Positions 1 through 11,647 of a DNA stretch of 64,000 bases are shown one piece after another. The stretch lies in assembly GCA_003550325.1 (NCBI GenBank), contig QKWP01000412.1:251406-315405 (forward strand), read 5' to 3'. This stretch comes from Gigaspora rosea. Taxonomy: Eukaryota > Glomeromycota > Glomeromycetes > Diversisporales > Gigasporaceae. Under the pieces are notes generated by a model, which had not been told where the DNA came from, ran no database searches, and was given only the letters and a program-made list of their open reading frames with translations. Position 1 is the first letter of the stretch, and the number at the start of each line of letters is the position of its first letter. A program made the translations under genes and the position numbers.

Positions 1-540
1 TCTCAAAGATGAAACTAATAAAAACTAAACGATTTAGTATCACTAGAATTTTGGCAAGGAATGACCTTATGGCTTCTACAAATTTGATATAGATATGGAT
101 GGTTCTAGCAAAAAAGTTCTGAGCTTTTTTAGGATCGACCCCGGCTCATGATTTTTCCATCGGCCCGTATCTCTACTACGTTTGTTATTAAAAACTATAG
201 GCGCTTTATTAAAACTTTAAGCCTATATATAGCTCATACTCAAGCTATTTAGTAATATAATTACATTTTTATATATTCGTAAAAATTTTTTACAAACTAG
301 GGCACAAAATTTCCGGGGATGTCATATGCTTTTTTTTTTGGCAATGTTTTCCGAAAATGGAACTTAGAAATGACAGTCGGAAGTAATATTATTAAACTAT
401 TGAATATATTTATATTGCGTGTATAAAGAATATAAAAAAGCGGAGAAGTTCCGACTGTTGAAAAATCGGGCCGGAAATCTCCAGCATTTTACAATAGGTT
501 TTGTGTGCCGTTACTACTATGGTGATAAAAGTATGCAATT
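1..540. other. AT-rich non-coding stretch, nothing recognised
   Basis: No open frame of convincing composition, no intron-linked exons and no clear inverted repeat were seen here. It precedes the degenerate repeat array that starts near 540. Confidence 0.5.
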
Positions 541-1650
541 AAAGTGAGTTAGTTAGTTTGTGTTGGAATCATAGTCGTAAATTCTATCATAATTTACTGT
601 AAAAATTTTGCTATAAAACTTGCTATCAAGATACGGAATTGCAGTTGTGAATTGTGGCAGATTAAATGAAATCAGATTAAAATGAAACTGGGGACCTCTC
701 TTTTTCACCTTTAAAGCTTATAAACCCCACATTTACTCGTTTATTAATAACCCTAATGCTAAAAAAACCCCCAAAAATGTCTCCTAAAAAATTTTAAAAT
801 TTTGCTTAAAAAATAGAAAAATTTCGTTTTAATCTGATTTCATTTTAATCTGTCACATGAATTATACAATACTATGATTTACTGTAAACAATTTTGATGA
901 AAATTTTTTTTACAAACTCACTGACAATTGTGGTGCACATCATGCAGTTAAGATTGAATTAATTTTTGTATTGAAATTCTATGCAGACAGTATATAGTTA
1001 GTTTGTATTGGAAATATAGTCATAATTCTATCAAAAATTACTGTAAAAAATTTTGATATGAAACTTACGAGGTATTGTGGTACATGCTCAGCTTATAGTT
1101 GAGTCAGTTTGTATTGATTTGTGGTTGTGATTTCTGTCATAATTCACCATACAGGCTATTGCAATAACATAGCAGATAGTATGTAGTTGTTAGTTTGCAT
1201 TAGAATTAACAGTCATAATTAGAATTTGTTACAAGACTTATAAATTAACAGTCATACTTCTATCATGATTTACTGTTATAATAGCTGCTTGATACGTAAG
1301 TGTCAAGGCTCAAATCATCTGTTATGATGTAATTTTGGCTATAAGTAATCCGACCAGTGATGAAAGTATGATATATGTGATCAGTTTTGTTAGTTATTAA
1401 GTCAAGGTGCTGGACAGTGTGACCTGTCAGGATGACTGTCATGTTCAAGGGTTGGCCTGTCAGAACGACAGCCTAGATTGCTCGCTAGCAGAAGGGGCAA
1501 TACCAATATATGTTCTTCATAGTTATGCTGAAATGAGAAACAAACCAAAAAATTTGCTATTGTGGTGTGTAATTGAATTAGTTGGTTTTGGAATCAATTG
1601 TCTTAAAAAATTTGTTACAAAACTAGTTAGCTATTGTGGTAACATAAATT
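540..1650 (+). repeat. Degenerate tandem repeat array, unit roughly 100-130 bp
   Basis: Recurring blocks of the form 'agttagtttgtrttggaat', then 'agtcataattctatca', then 'tttactgtaaaaattttg', then 'aaacttgctattgtggt' are seen near 545-620, 890-960, 995-1080, 1180-1275 and 1575-1645. Copies are strongly diverged and the array is split by the MITE at 658-852. No coding potential is apparent; the short frame at 1407-1652 is just a chance reading of the array. Confidence 0.6.
658..852. mobile_element. MITE with ~30-bp terminal inverted repeats (copy 1)
   Basis: The left end begins 'cagattaaatgaaatcagat' and the right end ends with the inverse, '...atctgatttcattttaatctg'. The ~195-bp interior starts 'actggggacctctc' and is shared with the copy at 42101-42306. 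There is no reading frame inside, so it is a non-autonomous DNA element. It sits inside the degenerate tandem array and so inserted after that array formed. Confidence 0.75.
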
Positions 1651-1904
1651 GACAGTATCCAATTTAATGTACGTATGGTACGTATGTACGTTGATACTTG
1701 ATGACTTGATGTCAGATACTCAGAATTTGATTGATTTGATTTAATGAGTTTGTATTGTGATTTTAGGCTTAACATTTGATCACGGGGTGTATAACCAATC
1801 AAAAGCGTTAAAACATAATAACTTGATCATATTGCTACAGACTGATCACATTTTGGATATAACCATGATTTTATTGGTTGGTAGATTGACATAAAACTAG
1901 AATC

Positions 1905-2830
1905 GCTGAGAAATTAGTAATTATCAGATAATCTGGACAGCAAATATTCTGACCAAACATTTGCGAATAATGGAAAAATCTAGAAATCAATCATCTAAAT
2001 CTTTAATGGAATGTAGTTTGTTCTTATTTGCTTAATATGTTCACTATTTTTTTATTAATATCATGTTTTTCATCTATTTCTGTATTTTGGAGCAATTGTT
2101 CTTGTACTTGCACTTGCACTTGCATTTGTTCTTGTATTTGCACTTTGTTCTTAAATTTTTTATTATTAATTTAAGACCATAATACAAAATGCTTTCAAAT
2201 TCGTGAAACATTTGATTGACTTTTTTTATGCTCAAAATAGTTTGTACATATTAGATAATCAACCAACAGAAGCACAGTTTTAAGAGAGTTGCTCAAGGGA
2301 GTCTCAAGGGTAAATAATAATTGGTATTATCGTGATGACATTCTTGATCATATACTAGTCTTAACATTTTGATCCCGTTTTTGTACATTGCTGAGTAAGC
2401 ATATAGATCCCGGTTGCGTTTCCCATGGGTTTATCATACTTAACTCCTTTGATTATCCGGAATTGGGCTTAATTTGGTCGATGGTTTTTACAAGGTGCAT
2501 CGGAATCTTTTCGATCTGTTGACTCTATCTGCTACATTCAACGCGCTAAGAAACATAGTGATTATCAGATAATCTGATCGGCAAAAATTCCGGCCAAAAA
2601 TTTTTAAAAATAGGAAAATTCTAGAAATCAACCATCTAAATCTATATATCTTCTGCTTTTCTGTTTAGCTACTGCGAAGCAGTTGTTATTGTTATTGTTC
2701 TTAATAACATATTGAGAGAAACTATATAAAATGCTTTCAAATCCGTGAAATATTTAATTGACTTTTTATTTAAGCCATTTTTTCGCTAAAATAGGTTGTA
2801 AATATTAGGTAATCAAACAACGGAAACAAT
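1905..2830 (+). repeat. Direct duplication of a ~370-bp segment, ~640 bp apart
   Basis: The block at about 1905-2005 ('attatcagataatctg', 'tctagaaatcaatcatcta') recurs at about 2555-2650. The block at about 2185-2275 ('aaatgctttcaaattcgtga') recurs at about 2728-2825. Order and spacing are conserved, so the whole segment was duplicated in direct orientation and then diverged by point changes and indels. Confidence 0.65.
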
Positions 2831-2904
2831 TTGGAGGTCGGCTAAAGTGGAGCGAGTTTTGAAAAATTATTTAATTTAACGTTTATTTAATATTAATAGC
2901 TTAC

Positions 2905-3070
2905 ACAGCTGCAGCATAGAAATAACCAATCGATGACAAGCCGTAGCTAAATTTGAAGACATACGATGGATGTTAAATTTTATTTCTTTTTGTCTTTATG
3001 ACTTGGTATTTCTATACTGCGGCTGCGCCATCGATCCATACTTTGGGGGACCGCCCTGGTCGACTCCAGT
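2905..3070. repeat. Foldback element ending in a CCAGGGCGG-type terminus
   Basis: 'ctgcagcatagaaataacca' near 2910 pairs imperfectly with 'tggtatttctatactgcggc' near 3004-3023. The outer sequence 'gggggaccgccctgg' recurs in inverted form at about 27392-27430 ('ccagggcggcccccaaaa'), so it marks the end of an interspersed repeat family. Confidence 0.5.
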
Positions 3071-3213
3071 AATTTGAAAAATACAGTTCAGAGTAAGAAT
3101 TAAACCTATCGCACTGAAATTTCTTATGGTTGGTAATATCCTTTGAGCTGGTTTGCATATCGGATATACTTCGTAGTTGGTTTTGTCGGTATAGTTAAAT
3201 TATCGTTAATGAC

Positions 3214-4093
3214 TAGTGTTGGGAAAAATGCGCATTTATAATAACATGCGCATTAATGCGCATGTAATATAAAATGCGCATGATATCGTATTAGGGGTAA
3301 ACGGACTAAGTAATCTATGTAAGGTAACTATAGAATTTAATATTACAGATTTTTCACGAAGGAAAACAGTCGTTATCACTATTGATCATATCGATATAAC
3401 AATAATTTTAATATATTTATTAAAAATTTCAAAACGATTCAACTCATTAAAAAGATAAGGATTGCTTGGAAATTTTCAACAACAAAGTTACGTTCGAATA
3501 TTTTATGTTAATATGTAAATTTTAGGTGTTCAACTAATAGAATATACAATTTATTAAAAAAATTTCGTGCAATAAGTATAACCAAAAAATTTACTTGAGC
3601 TTTTGCAAAAATTGAGCGTAACTTTTTAGAGATAGTTCTTATGATGAGATTTCACTCAAAAAAGAAACGCAATATTCAGAGGAATCTTTTAGAATTTTGT
3701 ACTTTTCTTTATAAGTAATTAAAGAAAATGATATTTTAGTCAATCATTTTTAATTTCGCTGATTAAAAAATTCGATCATAGTAAAATTACATAGTGACCT
3801 TTCATAGGTTTGATTAAATATGCCGTGTGACACCCTAATATCGTATGATATAATTTTTTGGAATTTATATTTTCCCTTCGGAAAACAAATTTTTACCCAA
3901 ATCTTGCTCTTCTTTTAAGTTCATTCGAGACTTTTGCATCCATATTCCTTAATTCCGCCCAACAATACGCTCCCTGGCCTAGATTATATATACTTTAATT
4001 CTTCCTATAGAAGTTTTGATGGGATAAAATGCGCATGACTCCGAAACATGCGCATGAATGTGCATTAATGCGCACGTATGAAACCCATCTCTA
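3214..4093. mobile_element. hAT-like non-autonomous element, 880 bp
   Basis: The termini are TAGTGTTGGG and the inverse of CCCATCTCTA, flanked by 8-bp direct repeats TTAATGAC (3206-3213) and TTAACGAC (4094-4101) with one mismatch. An 8-bp target duplication and a TAGTGTTGG-like end are hallmarks of hAT transposons. Both subterminal regions carry clustered ATGCGCAT motifs in either orientation (3228-3285 and 4028-4075), as expected for hAT transposase binding sites. No transposase frame is present. Confidence 0.75.
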
Positions 4094-4175
4094 TTAACGA
4101 CTGGATCATTCTAACAATGAAAAGGCCATGGTTAATAGTTTCTCAATTATTACCAAATGATTATGCAAGATTTTA

Positions 4176-5576
4176 CCTTGTTTTCTCTAAGTCTCCTCGA
4201 TTCAAACGTTTGACCACCGAGATTGAAGAGATGGAGTACTTGTGACTCAAACATAATCTCCCTAGAGCTAGAACGGTTATCAGGATCTTGAATTTTTAGA
4301 AATAGATTGCTCCATTTACTATCTTTCAAAATTTTCTGAATTTCGTCAATAATACGATCAGAAGCCCAGAAAGTATCTGGCCATCGATGAATAAGGCGAC
4401 TGCTGAATTTAATATATTGGGCATTTTCAGAAAAGTACTGTACAAGCCTTCTACTAGTCTTCTGATATCACTGACTTCCCAAAGGACTTCTTTATGCGTT
4501 TTAAAGACTTTTCTTAATCATATCAATCGTATCCTAATTGAGAACGGCTCGATATTGGGATTTTTCTGACGAATAATGGATGCTGGTACCTGAAGAATGT
4601 ATCTGGTACACCACCCGCTTTATCACTAAGGTCAAGCATTAAATCTTGTGTATCACTGGAAAGACACTTAATTGGCAGGCTTCCAACTCTTCTAATGACC
4701 ATGGTGGCACACAAAATTCATTCACAAGAGTTTTAACAAACTCTTTAAATTTTTTGTCTTTAATATTTTTCGATGATGCAGAAACTACCGTTCTTGCTAA
4801 GACATCCATGATGGGAACTGTACCATCTACAAAGTACCATGTTTTGGAGTTATATAGTCGCTCCGAAATTCTTAAAGTCTTCAACAAGGAGATTTAGAAT
4901 CCTCAAAACAGTATAAAAGTGTATTTTCATCAGGTGTCTTAAAAATAACAGTGGCATCGGTTTATTGCACAAGAGCCGGATTACCAAATAGATCAAGAAA
5001 CACGATTTGCCGACACCTGACGTGCCAGTTATGAGGAACCTGGGGTTGCAATCCTCATTATCTTCATTAGTAATACTATATGATACAGATTCCTGTAAGA
5101 TTTCCTTACATATAGTGTATGTTCCGCAAGCTGTTTTTTGCCAGGGTGCCGGATTAGATTTTTATAACTTTTCCTGCTCTATTTTCTGCTCCTCCAACAT
5201 TGTTTTGATGTCGTCTTGTAAACTTTTCCCGAAGTGTTTAAGGACTATTTCTAATATATTTGCAAACAATGGATCTGAAAAAGCAAATTAAAGTTGTTAG
5301 TAGATTATCCTAGTCCACATAAAATTTGTCCCCCCGGTGAAAACTTACTTCCTAATTTTTGTTTCTTAGCAGGTCTACCTGGATCAACAGGAATAAAAAA
5401 GCAATAATAATAAGGAAAGGAATAATAACGAGAAAAATGGTGTAAGTTTGAAGCCAAGACGCGTTACGACTCACCAGCAACGGGTTGACCTGCGATAACG
5501 CGAATGTATTTTTTAGGCGGGTTTGACGAATCTTCCCCAGCATCGCTACTAACATTTTTGCGTTCACGTGACACAA
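4176..5576 (-). pseudogene. Crinkler (CRN)-type P-loop protein, decayed copy
   Basis: Read on the minus strand, exon-like pieces follow one another with good splice sites. A piece above about 5486 ends in a GT donor; 5349-5378 encodes a basic, NLS-like stretch (GRPAKKQKLG); the next piece starts at 5274 and runs into a Walker A motif GTSGVGKS (5003-5026). The later part resembles the C-terminal region of Crinkler-like NTPases, which are numerous in arbuscular mycorrhizal fungi (family knowledge). It is broken: an in-frame TAA lies at 5162-5164, and the reading frame shifts near 4965, 4890, 4660 and 4530. No upstream exon is visible beyond 5576, where a telomere-like repeat begins. I conclude it is a non-functional remnant. 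Assignment to the CRN family is by recognition of motifs, not by a search. Confidence 0.6.
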
Positions 5577-5582
5577 AAATTC

Positions 5583-5730
5583 ATTATTTTATGTTAGGGT
5601 TAGGGTCAGGGTTAGAGTCAGAAAGGGACAGATATTTAGTAAAATTGCCCAAGGAATTTCTTTTATTAGTGCATTAAAAACGGTTTCTTAGGTAAATTTT
5701 TGCGTTAAAGGGATTTTTTTGGTAGTTATT
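5583..5730 (+). repeat. Interspersed repeat with GGGTTAGGG head (copy A)
   Basis: The head 'gttagggttagggtcagggt' is followed by 'agtaaaattgcccaaggaat' and 'tttttattagtgcattaaaa'-like sequence. Related arrangements occur at about 6410-6560, 47390-47520 and 59260-59430. The head resembles a TTAGGG telomere repeat, but the tail is a shared, non-telomeric sequence. Confidence 0.55.
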
Positions 5731-5739
5731 TACAGTAAG

Positions 5740-6262
5740 CCACATGGTTTTGATCGGCTGGCTGAACCAGCCGATCAAAATCATGGCTAAGCGACTGCTA
5801 AGCGGCTGGCTAACGGCTGATTAATATGTTTTTTTTTTAATATTGTAAAAAAACCCCCGTTTTTACAAGTTCTGGGACGTCTGAGAATTTTCTCGTTTCC
5901 CAAAATCTCCTCAATCTCTTTTTAAAAATCATCTAACTTCTCAGAAACCATCACTATTATTGGAACTTTGATATAGAAATAGCGAAATAGTTTCTGAAAA
6001 GTTAGGCGATTCCTAGAACAAGACTCGGGAAGTGAGAAAACTTATGCAAAAAAAACATTCTTTAAGTGCTCGATTTAAAATTAACTTGAATCAATAAATG
6101 CGGATATTATGAAATAAGAATATTTTGTTTAAATAAACAATACTGTCAAGGTCTATTAATAAAAATTTATGAAAAGTAGCCGCATTAGCCAGCCGATCAT
6201 GTTGTATCGGCTAGCTTAGCCGGCTAAGCCGGCTCAGCCACGGCTGCAACACTACTGTACAT
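5740..6262. mobile_element. Probable hAT-like element with AGCCGGCT subterminal repeats
   Basis: The right end, read on the minus strand, starts 'tagtgttgcagccgtggctg', an hAT-style terminus, and is followed by clustered 'agccggct' motifs (6180-6250). The left side carries matching clusters 'gatcggctggctgaaccagc' (5752-5815). A clean 8-bp target duplication was not established, so the exact left boundary is uncertain. Confidence 0.5.
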
Positions 6263-6404
6263 AAATTTTTTGCGATCACGTGAAATTATCCAATAGCAAG
6301 TCACGACTTAGCGTAACGTAACACAATCTCGAAGGTCCAATGGCTAAAGAAGCCATGTACCCACGTGATTTTTTGAAAATTTAGTTAAAATTCGTATTAG
6401 AGTC

Positions 6405-6570
6405 TGTTTAGTATTAGGGTCGGAATTAGGGTTAGGACCAATATAGGTAAAATTACCTTCCCGACACTTTTTATTAATGGCCCAAGATAGGTTTAGAATG
6501 CCGTTTTTATGTTCTTGCGTTTTTTTTGTTTTTTGACTTCTTCGGGCTGATCCGTGTAAACAAAATTTCG
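6405..6570 (+). repeat. Interspersed repeat with GGGTTAGG head (copy B)
   Basis: 'attagggttaggaccaatat' is followed by 'ggtaaaattaccttcccgac', 'actttttattaatggcccaa' and 'cttcgggctgatccgtgtaa'. The same order (head, GTAAAATT/GTGAAATT block, 'tttttattaatg', 'cgggttgatccgt') is seen at 59260-59430, directly upstream of the BTB gene. Confidence 0.55.
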
Positions 6571-7059
6571 CGACTCCGTTTGGTTGATTTACACGAAAAT
6601 GTCATGTGGGTACATGGCTTTAGACGACCCCAAATATGGAAAAATCTCGGTGACATAATAGTAATTCTGTAGAACGCGTGAGATCTAATGAGATCACGTT
6701 TGATCACGTTTGATCGACATAAATGAGTCAAAATAATCAAATACGGAAACGTAATTTGTTTTGACACTATCAAATGATTTATTTACCCTTGATTTACTGT
6801 ATTGTTCACACACTTCCTTTTCATCTTTTCTTACCCTTTCTTTTAAACATTAAATTTATATGGTCGTGGTGTGTCAGCCTCCTCGCGGCGCGGCTGGAAC
6901 GTACCTGAGACTTCGGCATATATCACTTCGATCAAATTCGACTTCGATATATGTCACTTCAAGGCTTACAACAAATGACACCGACACAATTTTTTTTAAA
7001 CTCCTTAAAACATTCGTTTTCGTATAACCTGGTCATCGCCAAATAACGAAAAGTTTCTA

Positions 7060-7290
7060 TGCATGATCAAGGTTGTTAATCAGGACCTGTTGTTCATCAG
7101 AACTCTAATTTGGAGTCTAGTGAGATTACGGATAAGTAACCACTTAGGATTCTCCACTGATTACCTTTTCCCTTTTTTCTGTCTTGAACCGATTAGTACC
7201 TGTTGTTTATCAAAACGATAAACAACTAATTGGAGATCTAATTTTTATGCATAAGTAATTATTTAAGATTTTCCACTAATTGATTCGGTT
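7060..7290 (+). repeat. Two diverged direct repeats of ~110 bp
   Basis: The block near 7084-7170 ('acctgttgttcatcagaact', 'ggagtctag', 'cggataagtaaccacttagg', 'ttctccactgatta') recurs near 7199-7282 ('acctgttgtttatcaaaacg', 'ggagatctaat', 'cataagtaattatttaagat', 'ttccactaattga'). Confidence 0.55.
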
Positions 7291-7444
7291 TTTTTTTTTA
7301 TTATAGAGAGAAACAAAAAGGTGCCTTCGATAGTAATCTGGTGATTTTTAATTGCTTAGTATTTCTGTTGATTGTACATCTTTTTTTAATATGTACGGTT
7401 ATACTGTCATATAGAGTTATTTCTCTTTTTCTCTCTCCATTTTT

Positions 7445-7900
7445 TTTTGGGTCACTTAAGCATCAACGTCCTCGTCGTGTGACCTGGATAACCAACTGAT
7501 AGATGCTTACGTTTTTATTCAAATTTTTTTTTTTTTGATCGAATAATAATTAACTATCATAATGTATTTTACTATTTTTGTATACTAATAGGGTTCGGAG
7601 AAGTTGCTACGATTAATTAGTGGTTTACGTGGTCTAATTCGATTTGAACTACGATCTTGGGATTAAGCTCTTCGAAATCATGCTTAGAAACATACTTTTA
7701 TAGATGCTTACGTTTTTATTAAAATTTTTTGTTTTTGATCGAATAATAATTATATCATAATATATTTTACTATTTTTGTATAATAATAGGGTTCGGAGAA
7801 GTTGCTACGATTAATTAGTGGTTTACGTAGTCTAATTCGATTTGAACTACGATCTTATTAAGCTCTTCGAAATCATGCTCAGGAACATACTTTTATTTTA
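7445..7900 (-). mobile_element. Poly-A-tailed repeat copy with internal tandem duplication
   Basis: On the minus strand the element ends '...cttaagtgacccaaaaaaaa', that is a homopolymer A tail (plus-strand poly-T near 7441). A 185-bp internal unit ('tagatgcttacgtttttatt' to 'aacatacttttat') is present twice in tandem, at about 7501-7700 and 7701-7895. A second genomic copy in the opposite orientation occupies 45728-45962, with one unit only. The 3' A tail suggests a retroposon; no coding sequence is visible. Confidence 0.6.
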
Positions 7901-8451
7901 AGATATTTTCATGTATATGTTGGTTGCAACTTAACAAAATGTGCCACAGATTACAATTAGCGATATAAAGATTTTTTTTTTCTTTTTATTAAATCGTTAG
8001 AGTTAATAAAAGACTTGAATATATTACAATCTCTTTTTGTATGTAAAAAAATATATAGATATCTAAAAAAAAAACCACCCGGATAATAAACATAGTCAGA
8101 AATTTGATCCGGCCGGGTTATAAGAACCAAATTATTAAGTTTGAAATAAAACGATGATTAGAAAAGTTTAGTTGTAATAATAATGTATTGTAAAAATTAT
8201 ATCATACAACAGTACAATGGTCATTTAAAATAAAATATATAAAAATGGTTAAAATAAATGTTGCGGCTGAAGCTGGAAACGGCTGAAGCATGATTTTAAA
8301 AATTATCGAATTGTAAAGCACAGCAGAAAACGAGGATCCCTACCTTTGAACCGGTCATGTGATTGCGATTCAAATAGTAATTGAGTTTTTGTGTCTATTA
8401 CCTGTTACGATCAGATGAATGATAATCATCAAAAATTTTCTTTTTTACAAA
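7901..8451. other. Intergenic region upstream of the RPA49-like gene
   Basis: AT-rich sequence without an open frame. The last ~60 bases before the start codon contain CATCAAAAATTTTC and a pyrimidine-rich run. No TATA element can be separated from the background AT content. Confidence 0.4.
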
Positions 8452-10619
8452 ATGGGTAAACGTTCTTTTGAAGTACGTATAAGCGATGATACTTCAGAAA
8501 CAAAACCTGATAGTCAAGGTCCTATCTTGGGTGAGATATTTACTTAATTCTAATTTTTATTTAATTATTATTGCATCAAAATCTTTAACGTAAATTTTTC
8601 AGCTTCTTTTCAAGGGGTTTCACCGCCTCAAGATGTTGGTTTTCGTACCTACAAGAGTGCAAATGGTAGACGATCGATGGTCGTCGGAGAAAATCCAAGA
8701 GTAATATACGAATCGAACGAATTTACAACCGAACAATCTTCCGAGTATGTCGAAAATTTCTCCCGCACTTAGCATTTCTGCTTATTGACGTAAATAGAGC
8801 ATTAAGTTATAAACTTAAAACCACTGTAGGTATTTAGTTGCCATATATAATAAGAAAACAAATTCGGTTACTTTTAGTTCTGTTCCTGTTATTGATTTGG
8901 TTCCTATTCCAAAACGTATTAAGATGGAAGAACCTAAAGATTCAATTAAGCATGTTGACGTAATTATTTTACAGTTTTTTAAAAGTTTTATGCATTTTCA
9001 TTTTTATTAAATAAATTTTGTATATATTTTGTTTGTTAGTTTATTATGGAGAAAACGGCACTTGATAAAGAATTTGGTTCAAAGAAAGCACAAGCAAAGA
9101 TTCTTGCACGTGAAAGAGGCAATATTGATTCCTCCCAAGTGCATAATGTTGACAAAATAGTTGCAAATATTGAAGAAAATGTAAAAACTATGAAAACTAA
9201 AGGTATGCTATTTTTTATTTTATCAAAGATTTAAAAAATTGCTTATTTTTTTTCTCTTTATTGTTATAACAGAAAAGATAAAAGCTGATATGGAATCAAG
9301 TCGTCCAATACCACCACATGATATCAGAGCAACCAAAGTTACTGACGTGTATAATATGGATGATATCGTGACACCTGCTGAATTTGATGCAATCCCTGTT
9401 GCCCCTGTTTTGAACGCTAAACATGAATCTCACAGATTGAGTTTACTGCCATTCAAGTAAATATTTTTTTATCATAATTAATCTATAAAATAAATTTTTT
9501 AACAATATTATTTATATTTTATTTTATTTTATTTTTAGATCTTCAAAATATGTCAATTCTCGTCTTTTTATTTCTTTAGATGCGAAAAATGTCAATTTAA
9601 AGCGTATACGCTTGTTATTATATATCAACTATTTAATGGCATTCAAATCAGTTTCTCATGATGTACTTAATAATAGACAAGAGATGGCAACTAATATGAA
9701 TGGACTACCGGATATCATTTTGACAAACCTTTACGATCGATTTACTGAGACAACATTTGTCAAGTCAGGAGGACGAAAGAAGTAAGATGATTCCTTTACC
9801 GAATAATTGATTGTGAGGGAAATTAATTGCAATTATTTGAACTCAATTGATTGGTGGCGCAACCACAATTGAGTCAATTAATTGCAATTTTGGTGTGATT
9901 AATTATTTGCCGGATTCACTGATACAATTAATGAATAAGACTTTATTTATTTGTCACAATTATTAATCACACCTACCGTATGCGGCAAATGCGGTTTGCG
10001 TAATTTTGTAAAATTTGCAGATCATCAAAAAAAAAAATCGCTCGATTATTTATGTGACTACCAGTGATTTCTGATTACCCAAAAATTACTCCGATATCGC
10101 GATATGAAATTATCATATCCGAGTTGTTTTAAGAAATCAGAGCTCACTGGTAATCACATAACAATCGAGCGATTTTTTTTTTAACCGCAATAAATAAAAT
10201 TTAATTTTTCGGCACCTTTGACTTATATAATGTTATATTCATACTTTTCAGATATAAGATGACCCCAAAAGCTGAAGAAAAACTATTATGTTATATGTTT
10301 ACTCTTTGTCTAATTCTTGACGATTTTCGTCTTGACCCAGAGCCATTAGCATGTGATTTAGGATTAACTACTAAAAGGTATATACATAATATTAATGTTT
10401 TTCTCTCAAAATTATTTTGATTTATATGTTCTTGTTTTATTCAAATTTAATAGGGTTCATAATTTATTTAAAGCGCTTGGATGTAAAATTATACCTATAA
10501 ATAAACAAGAAATAGAGTCGTTAGGACTTAAGATTTCTCAGGCAAAGGGAATAAAACGTGCTGTGCTGACTGTCCCGCTTAAACTTCCAGAATACAAAGA
10601 CAGACGAATTAAAAACTAA
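8452..10619 (+). CDS. RPA49: DNA-directed RNA polymerase I subunit A49-like (RPA49/POLR1E)
   Basis: Eight exons can be joined with consensus GT-AG introns and an unbroken frame: 8452-8530, 8603-8744, 8878-8959, 9040-9202, 9273-9456, 9539-9781, 10252-10377 and 10454-10619. The product is 394 residues, close to the usual size of fungal A49 (about 400). The family protein pairs with A34.5 through an N-terminal beta-barrel and uses a C-terminal tandem winged helix for DNA contact, promoting Pol I initiation and elongation on rDNA. Visible support is the N-terminal 'KRSFEVRISD' segment, the middle 'RPIPPHD...VYNMDDIV' linker region, and the C-terminal winged-helix-like part with basic end 'LKLPEYKDRRIKN'. 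Intron 6 is unusually long (470 bp) and carries a foldback element. The gene converges with SEM1, with 158 bp between stop codons. Identification is by sequence recognition and is fairly confident. Confidence 0.88.
10027..10184. mobile_element. Foldback/MITE inside intron 6 of the RPA49-like gene
   Basis: The left arm 'aaatcgctcgattatttatg', continuing 'tgactaccagtgatttctga', pairs with the right arm 'tcagagctcactggtaatca', continuing 'cataacaatcgagcgatttt'. The arms are about 45 bp around a ~65-bp centre. It lies wholly between splice sites, so the coding frame is untouched. Confidence 0.7.
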
Positions 10620-10777
10620 AAAGTAGATATCTTTAAAAAAAATCAATTGCTTATACTTTTGGTAATATATATTTTCAATATATATATATATATTTTTATT
10701 TGAAAATTGTAGCTTTCATTCATTTATTTATTTGTTTTTTTTTTTGTAATAAATACAAGTAGATGCATCAGGTTTAT

Positions 10778-11421
10778 TTATAACTTCATGGGTTGTGGTG
10801 CGGTAGACTTTGTAATCTCGGCTCTTTTTTCACCCGATTAATAACAAATATTTAATTAAGATATATATATATAATTTGAACAAGAGCTGACATATTTGAA
10901 ATATGTGATTTTATACCTTAATTGTTTTGAAAAATCGTCTTCTACATCTTCATCATCCCAATTATCTTCCCACAAATGAGTTTCTTGATCTTCTTCGGTT
11001 TCGTTCCAATCTACATAATTGAAAATGCACCGATCGTAGCGTGAAAAATAGTTAAAAAAATGAATCATATTTTTTTATTGAAACTTTTTTTTGGCGATAA
11101 TATTGTCGTTTAAAAGTGTTCAGTGCATTCGTATGAATTGATCCGAACTATCCGAACTACTCGTGTTTATTTATTTGTTCCCTTAAGTAACTTTATTTAA
11201 AATGAACTCCAAGATATAATTTTACAGTAATTCTAACCTTCTGCAGCAAATTCTTCAAATTCGTCATCTTCTTCTAAGGCGCCAAGATGTGGTATTGAAA
11301 CTTTTTGTGGTTGTGCACTTGTTTGCTGTTGAGAGGTTTTACTGCTCTCACCATCAGTATTATCCGCTGGTTGCTTATTACTGGAGGAGGAGGAGGAACT
11401 CCCTGGATTGTTTGAAGACAT
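10778..11421 (-). CDS. SEM1: 26S proteasome complex subunit SEM1/DSS1
   Basis: Three exons on the minus strand, 11238-11421, 10917-11010 and 10778-10823, give a 107-residue acidic protein. DSS1/SEM1 is a small, largely disordered acidic protein that binds the 19S regulatory particle lid, TREX-2 and BRCA2-type proteins. The diagnostic C-terminal signature is present: 'EEDDEFEEF', then '[20 protein letters not shown]', then a short helix beginning 'AEI'. The N-terminal ~45 residues are rich in Ser, Gln and Asn with a seven-Ser run, making it longer than yeast (about 89 aa) or human (70 aa) versions. The last exon is only 46 nt; I chose it because it restores the conserved LRAE continuation, whereas readthrough of the nearer AG at about 10893 does not. 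Transcription diverges from the YjbQ-like gene, with 226 bp between start codons. Confidence 0.9.
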
Positions 11422-11647
11422 AATTGTTCTGGAATTTTGATTTTTTTTAAAAAAAAAGATTGATTTTTTTACAGTAATTAGCGAATATACACGTAATACA
11501 AATTTGATAGCCAATCAAAATCCATAACTAAAAAGTATAACATCAGTATAACATCACATCAATTTTAGCAGATCAAGTATGGCCGAATTTAAAACCTATA
11601 CTATACCGATAAGCTTACCTTTTTGTTAGATACCATTCAGAAAGAAA
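11422..11647. promoter_or_regulatory. Shared divergent promoter region, SEM1 / YjbQ-like
   Basis: Only 226 bp separate the two divergent ATGs. An upstream ATG at 11579 opens a 16-codon frame ending in TAG at 11627-11629 before the YjbQ-like start, so it could act as a short upstream ORF if transcription begins before it. No further element is distinguishable. Confidence 0.5.

Noticed and set aside
1407..1652. 81-codon frame in the left repeat array
   Set aside because: It only translates degenerate tandem repeats and lacks splice partners.
11579..11629. Upstream ATG as the start of the YjbQ-like protein
   Set aside because: Its frame ends at TAG after 16 codons and is not in phase with the conserved protein; at most it is a short upstream ORF.
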